The position numbers were made by a program, and so were the translations under genes. From NCBI RefSeq assembly GCF_016616425.1, contig NZ_CP067101.1:3534001-3598000 (forward strand): a DNA stretch of 64,000 bases. The letters are read 5' to 3'. This DNA comes from Bradyrhizobium diazoefficiens (GTDB lineage: Bacteria > Pseudomonadota > Alphaproteobacteria > Rhizobiales > Xanthobacteraceae). Positions 25,073 through 33,642 of this stretch are shown here, piece by piece. The notes beneath the pieces are model-generated. The model did not search any database. It was not told the origin of the DNA and saw only the letters and a program-made list of their open reading frames with translations. Numbering within the stretch: the stretch's first letter is position 1; each line of letters begins with the position of its first letter.

Positions 25073-26398
25073 TCAGCGTTCGCGGAAGGCGCGGGTCAGC
25101 TCGTCACGGAGCGGACCGAACAGATACTCGAACAGCGTGCGCGGGCGGGTCGGCACGATCACTTCGGCCGGCATGCCGGACTGCAGTTCGACGCGCGACT
25201 TCTTGACGTCCTCCGGCTCCAGCGAGACCTCGACGGCGTAGTAACCGGGTCCGCCCGCCTTGTCGTTGGTGACGCGGTCGGCCGACACGGTTCGCACTGT
25301 GCCGTAGAGGCGGGGACGTTCGACATAATTGACGCCGGTCAGCCGGATCTCCGCGCGACGGCCGACGGTGACGTCGTTGATGTCGGAAAGCTTCAATTGG
25401 GCATCCACGATCAGCGGATTGTCCGACGGCACGATGTCCATGAGCTTCGCACCGGGCTGGATCACGCCGCCTTCGGTGAAGACGTCGAGCCCGACCACCG
25501 AGCCAGTGGCGGGCGCGCGGATCTGGGTGCGGGTCACCACGTCGGTCGCAGCATCGACTTTCGGGGCGAGCTCGGCGAGCTTGTTCTCGGTGGAGCGGAG
25601 CTGGTCGGTGATCTCGCTCATGCGGGCTCGTTCGGCCTTGGCAATCTCGGCCTCGTTCTGTGCGATCTGCTGTTGCATGCCGGCGATGTTGGCGCGCTGC
25701 GCGCCAATGTCCGCCTGCAGCCTGGCATCCTCGCGCTGCAAGGCCAGGATCCGGTTTTTGGGCGTGTAGCCTTGTTCGTACAGGCGCTGCGCACCGTTCA
25801 TCTCGTCCGAAAGCAGCTCGCGCTGCTTTTCGGTGCCGGTCAGCTGCGCCTGCGCGCCGCCGATCTGGGCGGTCAGCTCGGCGATCTTGCCCTTGAGGAC
25901 GGCGGTCTCGGCCTCGAACTGGTGCTTGCGCGCGGCCATCATCGCGACCTCGTTCGCCATCGCCTGGTGGAGCGCCGGCTTTGCGTCCTTCGGATCGACG
26001 CCGAATTCCGGCGCGGCGAGGCCGTCGCGCTCGGCCATCAGCCGCGCCTGCGCCGCGCGCGACGCATCGCGGTCGGCGACCAGCACCTCCAGCTTGGCGC
26101 GGGGATCGCTGTCATCGAGAACGAGCAGGAGCTGTCCCTTCTCGACATGAGCGCCGTCGCGGACCAGAAGCTGGCGGATCACACCGCCATAGGGATGCTG
26201 CACGCTCTGGCGCCGTCCCTCGACCTGGAGATTACCGCTGGCGATCGCCGCGCCCGAGATCGGGGCAAGCGTGCCCCACAGCGTCATCGCCGAAGCAAAC
26301 GCACCGACCACAATGGCGCCGACCAGCGCCGGCCGTCCGGGCCGCGCATAATAAGCGCGCTCGCGATCGGCGATATAGGTTGCGCCGAGCGTGCTCAT
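25073..26398 (-). CDS. HlyD-family type I secretion periplasmic adaptor
   Basis: A 441-residue membrane-fusion protein. It has a short cytoplasmic N-terminus, one transmembrane segment (about 24-45), a lipoyl-like half (GAHVEKGQLLLVLDDSDPRA), a long coiled coil (about 110-270), the second lipoyl half (IRAPATGSVVGLDVFTEGGV) and a beta-barrel domain (YYAVEVSLEPEDVKKSRVEL). This is the PrtE/HlyD layout that bridges the ABC exporter to a TolC-like outer membrane channel. It overlaps the ABC gene by 4 nt (ATGA). No TolC gene lies in the window. Confidence 0.92.
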   Translation of the reverse strand: MSTLGATYIADRERAYYARPGRPALVGAIVVGAFASAMTLWGTLAPISGAAIASGNLQVEGRRQSVQHPYGGVIRQLLVRDGAHVEKGQLLLVLDDSDPRAKLEVLVADRDASRAAQARLMAERDGLAAPEFGVDPKDAKPALHQAMANEVAMMAARKHQFEAETAVLKGKIAELTAQIGGAQAQLTGTEKQRELLSDEMNGAQRLYEQGYTPKNRILALQREDARLQADIGAQRANIAGMQQQIAQNEAEIAKAERARMSEITDQLRSTENKLAELAPKVDAATDVVTRTQIRAPATGSVVGLDVFTEGGVIQPGAKLMDIVPSDNPLIVDAQLKLSDINDVTVGRRAEIRLTGVNYVERPRLYGTVRTVSADRVTNDKAGGPGYYAVEVSLEPEDVKKSRVELQSGMPAEVIVPTRPRTLFEYLFGPLRDELTRAFRER

Positions 26399-28137
26399 GG
26401 CGCGGCCGTCCGTGCGGCTGCCTGCTGCTGCAAAGCCTGATAGACCTCGCCGGGCGGCCCGAGCATGTCGAGCATGCCGCTGCGCAGCACCATCATGATG
26501 TCGACGATGTCGAGGATCGTGGTGCGGTGGGTGATGACGATGACGGCCGCGCCATCGGTCTTGGCCTGGAGTAGAGCGGCTTTCAGCGCCTCCTCGCCGG
26601 GACCGTCGAGATTGGCATTGGGCTCGTCCAGCACCAGCAGCGGGGGACGGCCGAGCAGCGCCCGCGCAAGGCCCAGCCGCTGGCGCTGTCCGCCGGATAG
26701 CCCGACGCCGCCGGCGCCGAGCCGCGTGTCGTACTGCCGGGGCAGCTCGAGCACCATGTCGTGGATGCCGGCGCGGATCGCAGCCTCAATGATCTCGTCG
26801 GTCGAGGCGTCGCCGAACCGTGCGATGTTCTCGCGTACGGTGCCTGCGAACAGGCCGACGTCCTGCGGCAGATAGCCAACGTGGCGGCCGAATTCGAGAG
26901 GATCCCAGTGATTGTAGTCGAGCCCGCCGAAGCGCAGCCGCCCCGCGGCAGGTGCCATCGCGCCGACCAGCAGGCGCGCCAACGTGCTCTTACCCGATCC
27001 GCTCGGGCCGACGATGCCGAGCGCCTGCCCACCCGCGAGCTCGAAGGACAGGCCCTTCAGCACAGGTTCGGTTCGCGACGGCAATCCGCAGACCAGCTCG
27101 CGCACTTCGACGGTGTTGCGCTGCTTCGGCACGATGGTCTGCGGCACGGTCAGGTCGACGGCGGCGAGCAGGTCTCGCACTTGCGCATAGGCGTCGCGCG
27201 CGCCGATGAACTGCTTCCAGGTGCCGACCGCCTGCTCGACAGGGACCAGCGCCCGGCCCATCACGATGCTGGCGGCGAAAATGGTGGCGGGCGTGATCGC
27301 GTGGTCGATGGCGAGCCAGGCGCCGGTGCCCAGCATCAGGGATTGCAGCAGCAGGCGGAAGAAGCGGATCGAAGACGTCATCACCGCATTCTTGTCACTC
27401 GCGACCGCCTGCTGCACCAGCATCGCCGAGCGCTGGCTCTGCCAGTTGCGTTCGACTGCGGGCTGCATGCCCATGGCGCGGATCACGTCGGCGTGGCGCA
27501 GCACGTTCTCGGTGAACACGTAGGACTGGTTGCCGGACGCCTCGGCCAACTGCATCGGGTTGCGAGTCAGCACTTCGTTGACGCCGGCGAGCCCCAGCAG
27601 CAACAGCGCGCCGATGGTGGCGACGAGGCCGAGCAGGGGATGGATGAAGAACAGCAGCAGCAGATAGATCGGGATCCATGGCAGGTCGAACGCAAAATAG
27701 ATCCCGGACCCCGTCACGAACGTGCGGAACTGGTCGAGCTCGCGGAGCTGCTGGGCGCCGCGCGAAGCGCCGCGCTCGGCTGAGCGCACCACCAGCGCGT
27801 CGAATACGCGCGTCGACAGCTCCATATCGAGCCGGATGCCGCAGCGGATCAGGATCCAGGCGCGCACGGCGTCGAGGCCGGCCATCGTCAAGAGCGCGAT
27901 GGCGAGGATGAGGGTGAGAAGGACGAGGGTAGAGATGTTCTCGTTGAGCAGGACGCGGTTATAGACCTGCATCAGATAGAGCGGTGAGGAGAGATAGAGC
28001 AGGTTGATCGCGCTGGAGAACAATCCGGCCCAGAGGAAGTGCGGCCAAAGCTTCTTGAGCGCCTCGCGCACGTCGTCGCTGCGACGACAGGGCGGCTCTG
28101 CCGCCTCGTCCGCGACCGTCAAGAGCGCTGCCGCCAT
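26395..28137 (-). CDS. Type I secretion ABC exporter (permease-ATPase), PrtD type
   Basis: A 580-residue half-transporter. It has six transmembrane segments in the first about 310 residues (FSSAINLLYLSSPLYLMQVY onward), then an ATPase with GPSGSGKS (Walker A, about 374), the LSGGQRQRLGLARAL signature and LLVLDEPN (Walker B). No N-terminal C39 peptidase or peptidase-like domain is present, unlike bacteriocin exporters or HlyB, which places it with PrtD/AprD-type systems. It is second in the operon behind a small glycine-zipper protein (121-nt gap with a stem-loop). Confidence 0.92.
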   Translation of the reverse strand: MAAALLTVADEAAEPPCRRSDDVREALKKLWPHFLWAGLFSSAINLLYLSSPLYLMQVYNRVLLNENISTLVLLTLILAIALLTMAGLDAVRAWILIRCGIRLDMELSTRVFDALVVRSAERGASRGAQQLRELDQFRTFVTGSGIYFAFDLPWIPIYLLLLFFIHPLLGLVATIGALLLLGLAGVNEVLTRNPMQLAEASGNQSYVFTENVLRHADVIRAMGMQPAVERNWQSQRSAMLVQQAVASDKNAVMTSSIRFFRLLLQSLMLGTGAWLAIDHAITPATIFAASIVMGRALVPVEQAVGTWKQFIGARDAYAQVRDLLAAVDLTVPQTIVPKQRNTVEVRELVCGLPSRTEPVLKGLSFELAGGQALGIVGPSGSGKSTLARLLVGAMAPAAGRLRFGGLDYNHWDPLEFGRHVGYLPQDVGLFAGTVRENIARFGDASTDEIIEAAIRAGIHDMVLELPRQYDTRLGAGGVGLSGGQRQRLGLARALLGRPPLLVLDEPNANLDGPGEEALKAALLQAKTDGAAVIVITHRTTILDIVDIMMVLRSGMLDMLGPPGEVYQALQQQAAARTAAP

Positions 28138-28209
28138 GTGGATGTCCTTGAAGGTTCAATTCAGGAGAGGCCGCGCCGGGACGCCGGTGGGCCGTTATGC
28201 GAAGCGCGA

Positions 28210-28229
28210 CGCGGGGCCGAGACCCCGCG
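28210..28229 (-). terminator. Stem-loop between the small glycine-zipper gene and the exporter gene
   Basis: CGCGGGG and CCCCGCG flank a 6-nt loop in the 121-nt gap. No T-run follows on the minus strand. It could attenuate read-through so that the small protein is made in excess over the exporter, but this is inference. Confidence 0.4.
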
Positions 28230-28258
28230 CCACATATCAGTTGTCAGGGAACTACGGC

Positions 28259-28561
28259 TCAGACCAAGCCGTGGAGGAGGCCACCGACGTCGAGATGGCC
28301 GACGTCTGCGCTGAGCCCGATCGCGGTCGGTGCGGAAATCGAGGCGTCGATGCCGCCGGTTCCGGCAAGGCCTGACGCGGAGACATCAATGCTGGGGTTG
28401 CTTTCGATCAGCGCCCCGACATCGAGCGCGTGCGACAGGTCGACCGAGCCGCTGGCGCCGGCCGTTGCACTTCCACCTGCATCGGCGACGCCTGACAGCG
28501 TACCCGTTGCTGTTCCAAGCAGGCCATCGACCGTGCCGAGCAGGTTTCCGAGAAGAGCCAT
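28259..28561 (-). CDS. Small glycine-zipper protein upstream of the type I exporter, candidate cargo
   Basis: A 100-residue Gly/Ala/Ser-rich protein. The N-terminal segment carries two consecutive GxxxGxxxG motifs (G5-G9-G13 and G16-G20-G24, in GNLLGTVDGLLGTATGTLSG). It then continues as a low-complexity stretch (SATAGASGSVD, GLAGTGGIDAS) and ends GGLLHGLV. There are no charged clusters, no signal peptide, no RTX repeat and no cysteine. The start ATG has AAAGGAG at good spacing. It is the first gene of the operon with the PrtD-type exporter. Glycine zippers plus a dedicated type I exporter recall CdzC/CdzD of Caulobacter; function here is unproven. Confidence 0.65.
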   Translation of the reverse strand: MALLGNLLGTVDGLLGTATGTLSGVADAGGSATAGASGSVDLSHALDVGALIESNPSIDVSASGLAGTGGIDASISAPTAIGLSADVGHLDVGGLLHGLV

Positions 28562-28897
28562 GTGAACTCCTTTGGTTGGCAGTTGAGATCGCGACAGAAG
28601 AGTCGCTGCCCAAGAAGTCGCCCCGCCGCAAAAAGTTGCGGACTCATATGGGGCCATTTGATGCTGATTTGTTGGGCGAGGAACTTCGCCACGAGAACAG
28701 CGCACCTGACTCGGTCGTGCGAAAAAAATTCGTGACCCCGGTGAACGCGATCGTTACGGCGCTTAGGATGACGGAGAGAACATCGTGGTTGTGCTGCTCC
28801 GGCGCCTCTCTTTGTCAGTTGTACTTGCGCCGGAGACCGCTAGCATGCGGCCGCTCTCGTGGAACACGGAGCCAGCACAGCGAGAGCGGGAGGCGAC
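28562..28897. other. Divergent intergenic region between the secretion operon and the acetolactate-synthase-like gene
   Basis: 336 nt without a credible gene; it must hold both divergent promoters. A perfect small hairpin, CCGCAA-AAAG-TTGCGG, lies at 28626-28641, in the leader or promoter area of the minus-strand operon. GGGAGG at 28888-28893 is the ribosome-binding site for the ATG at 28898. Confidence 0.4.
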
Positions 28898-30556
28898 ATG
28901 AGCGGGCAGGAGCGCAAGATGAAGGGATCGGACCTGTTTGTCGCGGCGCTCGAGAATGAAGGTGTCGATCGAATCTTCGGCGTCCCCGGCGAGGAGAATC
29001 TCGACGTGGTGGAATCGCTCCGCACCTCCAAAATCGAGCTGGTCCTGACCCGTCACGAGCAGGCCGCCGCCTTCATGGCGGCCACGCATGGCCGGCTGAC
29101 CGGTAAGCCAGGCATTTGCCTGTCGACGCTCGGCCCCGGTGCGCTCAACCTGTCAACTGGAGCTGCCTATGCGCATCTCGGCGCGATGCCGATGATCCTG
29201 ATCACCGGCCAGAAGCCGATCATGAGCAGCCGGCAGGCGCGCTTCCAGATCGTGGACGTGGTCGCGACCATGAAGCCGCTGACGAAATTGTCACGGCAGA
29301 TCGTCAGCGCCTCCAGCATTCCGACCGTGGTGCGCGACGCCTTTCGCGTCGCGATGGAGGAGCGGCCCGGCCCGGTGCATCTCGAATTGCCCGAGGACAT
29401 CGCTGGCGACGAGGTGCCCGCCGCCCCCGTGATTCCGATTCATCCGATCGAGATCCCGGTCGCCCATCGCGCCGCGCTCGACCGTGCCGCCGGGATGATT
29501 CTGGCCGCAAAGCGTCCGCTGGCGATGATGGGCGCGGCGACGAGCCGGCCGCGCTCGACCCTCGGCATCGCCAGCTTCGTGCGCCGCACCGGCATTCCGT
29601 TCTTCACGACGCAAATGGGCAAGGGCACCGTGCCCGGCGGCACCAATCTTTACATGGGCACCGCGGCGCTGTCCGAGCGCGACTATGTCCACGATGCCAT
29701 CGACGCCGCCGACCTGATCGTCGCGATCGGTCATGACCCGATCGAGAAGCCGCCCTTCATCATGGGCCCGTCGGGGCCGAAGGTGATTCACGTCAGCTAC
29801 ACCTCGGCCAGCGTCGAGCAGGTCTATTTCCCGGACGCCGAGGTCGTCGGCGACGTCGGCCCGAGTCTCGAACTGCTCGCCGACCGGCTCGAAGGCAAGC
29901 TGCCACAGGCTGCGGCGCTGCTGCCGTTGCGCGAGGAAATCCTGGGGCACATCGCCGACCGCGCCACCGAGACGCGCTGGCCGCCGACGCCGCAGCGCAT
30001 CGTCCACGACATCAGGCAGGTGATTCCCGAGAACGGTATCGTCGCGCTCGACAACGGCATGTACAAGATCTGGTTCGCGCGCAACTACCGCACCCGCCTC
30101 GCCAACACGCTGTTGCTCGACAATGCGCTGGCGACGATGGGTGCCGGCCTGCCGTCGGCGATGATGGCCGCGATGCTCTATCCCGACCGCCGTGTGCTCG
30201 CGGTCGCCGGCGACGGCGGCTTCATGATGAACAGCCAGGAGATGGAGACTGCCGTTCGCCTCAAGCTCAATCTTGTCGTACTGGTGCTCGAGGACAACGC
30301 CTACGGCATGATCCGCTGGAAGCAGGCCGTCGATCGCTTCGCCGATTACGGCATGACCTTTGGCAATCCCGATTTCGTCCTTTACGCGACGGCTTACGGG
30401 GCGAAGGGGCATCGGATCGAGAGCATCGACAGCTTCGGGCCGACGCTCGATGCGGCCTTCAGGGAGGGCGGCGTGCATCTGGTCGTGATCCCGATCGATT
30501 ATTCGGAGAACGTGCGGGTGCTGGTCGACGAGCTGCGCGCGCGAGAGGAAAAGTAG
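28898..30556 (+). CDS. Acetolactate synthase large-subunit-like ThDP enzyme
   Basis: A 552-residue thiamine-diphosphate enzyme. It has an N-terminal pyrimidine-binding domain with the catalytic Glu (FGVPGEENLDVVESL), a central domain, and a C-terminal pyrophosphate domain with GDGGFMMNSQEMETAVRLKLN and N-A-Y-G for Mg2+/ThDP. The best-matched family is acetolactate synthase (2 pyruvate to acetolactate and CO2). No regulatory small subunit gene follows, so it may be a catabolic AlsS-like or other 2-oxoacid carboligase rather than the biosynthetic IlvB. The start is chosen for GGGAGG 5 nt upstream; an earlier in-frame GTG lacks one. Confidence 0.82.
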   Translation: MSGQERKMKGSDLFVAALENEGVDRIFGVPGEENLDVVESLRTSKIELVLTRHEQAAAFMAATHGRLTGKPGICLSTLGPGALNLSTGAAYAHLGAMPMILITGQKPIMSSRQARFQIVDVVATMKPLTKLSRQIVSASSIPTVVRDAFRVAMEERPGPVHLELPEDIAGDEVPAAPVIPIHPIEIPVAHRAALDRAAGMILAAKRPLAMMGAATSRPRSTLGIASFVRRTGIPFFTTQMGKGTVPGGTNLYMGTAALSERDYVHDAIDAADLIVAIGHDPIEKPPFIMGPSGPKVIHVSYTSASVEQVYFPDAEVVGDVGPSLELLADRLEGKLPQAAALLPLREEILGHIADRATETRWPPTPQRIVHDIRQVIPENGIVALDNGMYKIWFARNYRTRLANTLLLDNALATMGAGLPSAMMAAMLYPDRRVLAVAGDGGFMMNSQEMETAVRLKLNLVVLVLEDNAYGMIRWKQAVDRFADYGMTFGNPDFVLYATAYGAKGHRIESIDSFGPTLDAAFREGGVHLVVIPIDYSENVRVLVDELRAREEK

Positions 30557-30604
30557 CGTTCAGTTTACCATTTGCCCGAAGGAGCATAGCAGCCATTTCT
30601 TGAT

Positions 30605-30625
30605 ATATATCGTGGTACGATATAT
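30605..30625. promoter_or_regulatory. Perfect inverted repeat upstream of the second ClC gene, candidate operator
   Basis: ATATATCG (30605-30612), spacer TGGTA, CGATATAT (30618-30625), 50 nt before the ClC start. It is an AT-rich dyad in otherwise GC-rich DNA, with the length and symmetry of PadR/MarR/GntR-type operators. No cognate regulator is adjacent. Confidence 0.6.
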
Positions 30626-30674
30626 TGCCGGGCGCGAGGAATCCTCTCGACAACTCTTCCGATAAGAGCAATCC

Positions 30675-32501
30675 ATGCGCCAGACCCTGGACATCACCGG
30701 GGGCCTCCCGCGTTCTCGCGGCAAGCCCGGAGACTTCACCGCCGACCGCCGCGTGTTGGTCCTGATCGGCATGGCCATGCTGGTCGGCAGCCTCGGGGCA
30801 GGCGCCGCGTGGGTGCTGTTAAAGCTCATCGCGCTGGTCACCAATCTGGTTTGGTTCGGCTATTTCAGCACCGAGAATGTCTCGCTGGCGAATGCCCATC
30901 CCGGGATCAGGATGGTGCTGGCGCCGGCGCTCGGCGGTCTCGCGGTCGGGCTGATGGCGCGGTTCGGCTCAGAGAAGATCCGGGGGCACGGCATCCCCGA
31001 GGCGATCGAGGCGATCCTGATCGGCGGCAGCCGGATGCTGCCGAAGGTCGCGATCCTGAAGCCGTTGTCCTCGGCGGTGTCGATCGGAAGCGGCGGTCCG
31101 TTCGGCGCCGAGGGACCGATCATCATGACGGGCGGCGCGATCGGGTCGATCTTCGCCCAATGTTTCCAGCTCACCGCGGCCGAGCGCAAGACGCTGCTGG
31201 TTGCAGGCGCGGCCGCAGGCATGACAGCGATCTTCGGCACGCCGATCGCGGCGGTCCTGCTTGCGGTCGAACTGCTGCTGTTCGAATGGAAGCCGCGCAG
31301 CTTCCTGCCCGTGGTGACGGGGGCCGTGATCTCGGCGGCGTGGCGTCCGTTGCTGTTCGGGACGGGGCCGCTGTTTCCATTTGCCGCGCGGCCGGACCTG
31401 CCCTGGTGGGGGCTGGCGGCGGCAATCGGCGTCGGCATCGTCGCCGGTCTGCAATCGGGACTGATGACGCGACTGCTCTATGCGATCGAAGACCTGTTCG
31501 AGCGTCTGCCGGTGCACTGGATGTGGTGGCCGATGCTCGGCGGCCTCGCCGTCGGCCTCGGCGGTCTCGTCGATCCACGCGCGCTCGGCGTCGGTTACGA
31601 CGTCATCGCGGATCTGTTGTCGGGTCATATGGTGCGGGACGAGGCGATTCGCCTGCTGCTGGTGAAGTCCGCGATCTGGGCGATCGCACTGGGCTCGGGC
31701 ACGTCGGGCGGTGTGCTGGCGCCGCTGCTCATCCTCGGCGGTACAGCCGGCTGGATGGAGGGGCTGATCCTGCCCGGCGGCGCATCATTCTGGGCACTGG
31801 TCGGCATGGCCGCGATGATGGGCGGAACGATGCGCTCGCCGCTGACCGGCGTGATGTTCGCCATCGAGCTGACCGGCAATATCGATATGCTGCTGCCGCT
31901 GCTGGCAGCGACCGGCGCCGCGCATGCCGTCACCGTGCTGCTGCTGAAGCGCTCCATCCTGACCGAGAAGATCGCGCGACGCGGCCAGCACATCACGCGC
32001 GAGTATGCGGTCGATCCGTTCGAGCTGCTGCGCGCCGCCGACGTCATGGTCACAAGCATCGACACGTTGCCGGTTGACATGTCCATCGACGCGGCGGTCA
32101 CTTTCTTCACCTCGGATCAGCGCCGACACAAGTCCTATCCGGTCGTCGCCGCCGACGGACGGCTCACCGGCATGGTAACCCGCGCCGACGTGCTGCGCTG
32201 GCGGACCGAGGGCGACCATCAGGCCGTGACGCTCGACGACGTCGTGTCGGACACCTCGGTCGTGGCGGCGCATCCCGACGACGTACTGGGGCGGGTCGCC
32301 GATCTCATGGTCGCCTCCGACCTCGGCCGCCTGCCGGTGGTCGACCGTGCCGGGCACCGCGTGGTCGGCCTGATCGCGCGCAAGGATTTGCTGCGAACTC
32401 GCGCGGTCGTGAATGCACAGGAGGAAGATCGCAACGCATATTTCCTGCGCGAGAAGGCGCTTGTGCCTGAGGCGCGGATCGCGGAAGCTCAGTCCCTGTG
32501 A
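30675..32501 (+). CDS. ClC-family chloride channel/transporter with CBS pair
   Basis: A 608-residue membrane protein: ClC transmembrane domain (about 35-420) and two CBS repeats (about 445-580: VTSIDTLPVDMSIDAAVTFF, GRLPVVDRAGHRVVGLIARK). Filter segments are GSGGPFGAEGPIIMTGG (gating Glu kept) and GTSGGVLAPLLILGG. It is closer to canonical ClC motifs than the copy at 8647. Transport of Cl- with or without H+ cannot be decided by sequence. An AT-rich inverted repeat upstream may control it; the Lin0512 gene follows 24 nt later. Confidence 0.9.
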   Translation: MRQTLDITGGLPRSRGKPGDFTADRRVLVLIGMAMLVGSLGAGAAWVLLKLIALVTNLVWFGYFSTENVSLANAHPGIRMVLAPALGGLAVGLMARFGSEKIRGHGIPEAIEAILIGGSRMLPKVAILKPLSSAVSIGSGGPFGAEGPIIMTGGAIGSIFAQCFQLTAAERKTLLVAGAAAGMTAIFGTPIAAVLLAVELLLFEWKPRSFLPVVTGAVISAAWRPLLFGTGPLFPFAARPDLPWWGLAAAIGVGIVAGLQSGLMTRLLYAIEDLFERLPVHWMWWPMLGGLAVGLGGLVDPRALGVGYDVIADLLSGHMVRDEAIRLLLVKSAIWAIALGSGTSGGVLAPLLILGGTAGWMEGLILPGGASFWALVGMAAMMGGTMRSPLTGVMFAIELTGNIDMLLPLLAATGAAHAVTVLLLKRSILTEKIARRGQHITREYAVDPFELLRAADVMVTSIDTLPVDMSIDAAVTFFTSDQRRHKSYPVVAADGRLTGMVTRADVLRWRTEGDHQAVTLDDVVSDTSVVAAHPDDVLGRVADLMVASDLGRLPVVDRAGHRVVGLIARKDLLRTRAVVNAQEEDRNAYFLREKALVPEARIAEAQSL

Positions 32502-32525
32502 ACCCCAGCATTGGCAGGAATGAAC

Positions 32526-32873
32526 ATGACTCGCGTTCGCTGTGTTACCGAGATGGGCATGGGCGTCGACGTCCACGGCAGGGACGCCACCAAGGCGGCG
32601 AAGCGGGCGGTGTCGGATGCCATCCGGCATTCCAGCCTGGGATTCTTCCGGATGATCGGCAAGACCGCGAACGACATGTTTGTCGATGTCACGATTGCGG
32701 TGCCCAATCCGGAAGCCGTCGACAAGGAGGCGGTGGCAAAGGAGCTTCCTTACGGCACAGTGACCGTCAACGCAGTGAAGGGTGGGCTGGAGATTCCCTC
32801 GGCGACCGAAGTGGCAAACGACCCGATCCTCATCGCCAATGCTGCCGTTATCGTCAGCTTCGACAAGGACTAG
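32526..32873 (+). CDS. Lin0512-family protein
   Basis: A protein of about 115 residues: VTEMGMGVDVHGRDATKAAK, then DAIRHSSLGFFRMIG and DPILIANAAVIVSFD. This is the layout of the Lin0512 (PF09585) family, small conserved proteins with a probable ring-shaped assembly and no known reaction. ATG 32526 is preceded by AGGA at 6 nt; another ATG sits two codons earlier. It is followed 4 nt later by an acetyltransferase gene started with GTG, so the two are co-transcribed. Confidence 0.8.
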   Translation: MTRVRCVTEMGMGVDVHGRDATKAAKRAVSDAIRHSSLGFFRMIGKTANDMFVDVTIAVPNPEAVDKEAVAKELPYGTVTVNAVKGGLEIPSATEVANDPILIANAAVIVSFDKD

Positions 32874-32877
32874 GCCG

Positions 32878-33570
32878 GTGTCCGACAGCGATGTGGCGCT
32901 GCTGGATCGTCCGATCTGGAGCGCGCTGACAACCAGCCAGAAGCATCTGGCCGAAGGCGGCCCTCTAGCGTTGCGCTATCCCCTGGACATGACGCCGTTT
33001 GCCGACATGGTCGACATGTCCCCGGCAAGCTTTGCGGCGCTCGGCGATCTCATGTCGGGCTCGCAGGTCGCCGCGCTGTTCACGCCGGAGCCCGTCGCCG
33101 TTCCCGCCGGCTTCAAGATCGTGCTCGCCGAGAGCGGCGAGCAGATGATCGGTTCGCCCGCCGACAGTCCGCTTCGCAATGCCGAGATCGTCACGTTGGG
33201 GGCCGTCGATGTTCCCGCGATGATGGCGCTGACGGAGCTGACGAAACCCGGCCCATTCGCGCTGCGGACCCATGAGCTCGGTACGTTCCTCGGCATCCGC
33301 GCCGGCGGCGAATTGGTCGCGATGACGGGTGAGCGGATGAAGCCGGGAAAGTTCGTCGAGATGACCGCCGTCTGCGTGCATCCGGATTATCGCGGGCGCG
33401 GCTATGCGCAGGCGTTGCTCGCGGCGGTCGCGCGGCAGATCGAGGCGCGCGGCGAAATTCCGTTCCTGCACGTGTTTTCACACAATGCGTCTGCGATTGC
33501 GCTGTACCAGCGGCAGGGAATGCGGATTCGGCGTCGCCTCTACGTCACCGCGCTGATGAAGCAGGAATAA
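32878..33570 (+). CDS. GNAT-family N-acetyltransferase
   Basis: A 230-residue protein with a GNAT domain in its C-terminal half: VEMTAVCVHPDYRGRGYAQA is the beta-4/P-loop (R/Q-x-x-G-x-G/A) for acetyl-CoA, and HVFSHNASAIALYQRQGMRI is the beta-6 region. The N-terminal 80 residues (PLALRYPLDMTPFADMVDMS) are less conserved, as in FR47-like acetyltransferases. The start is GTG 32878, just after the Lin0512 stop. The acceptor substrate is unknown. Confidence 0.82.
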   Translation: MSDSDVALLDRPIWSALTTSQKHLAEGGPLALRYPLDMTPFADMVDMSPASFAALGDLMSGSQVAALFTPEPVAVPAGFKIVLAESGEQMIGSPADSPLRNAEIVTLGAVDVPAMMALTELTKPGPFALRTHELGTFLGIRAGGELVAMTGERMKPGKFVEMTAVCVHPDYRGRGYAQALLAAVARQIEARGEIPFLHVFSHNASAIALYQRQGMRIRRRLYVTALMKQE

Positions 33571-33642
33571 GGCCCTTAAGGGCGGGGCTTCATTTCCGGC
33601 TGAAGCGCGCTATATCGATCTCGACCAACATCGGGGGGACAC

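Noticed and set aside
24119..28561. RTX (calcium-binding nonapeptide) cargo for the type I exporter
   Set aside because: No GGxGxDxUx repeats are found in either flanking protein or elsewhere in the window.
28898..30556. Biosynthetic acetolactate synthase (ilvBN) assignment
   Set aside because: No small regulatory subunit gene follows, so the symbol ilvB was not given.
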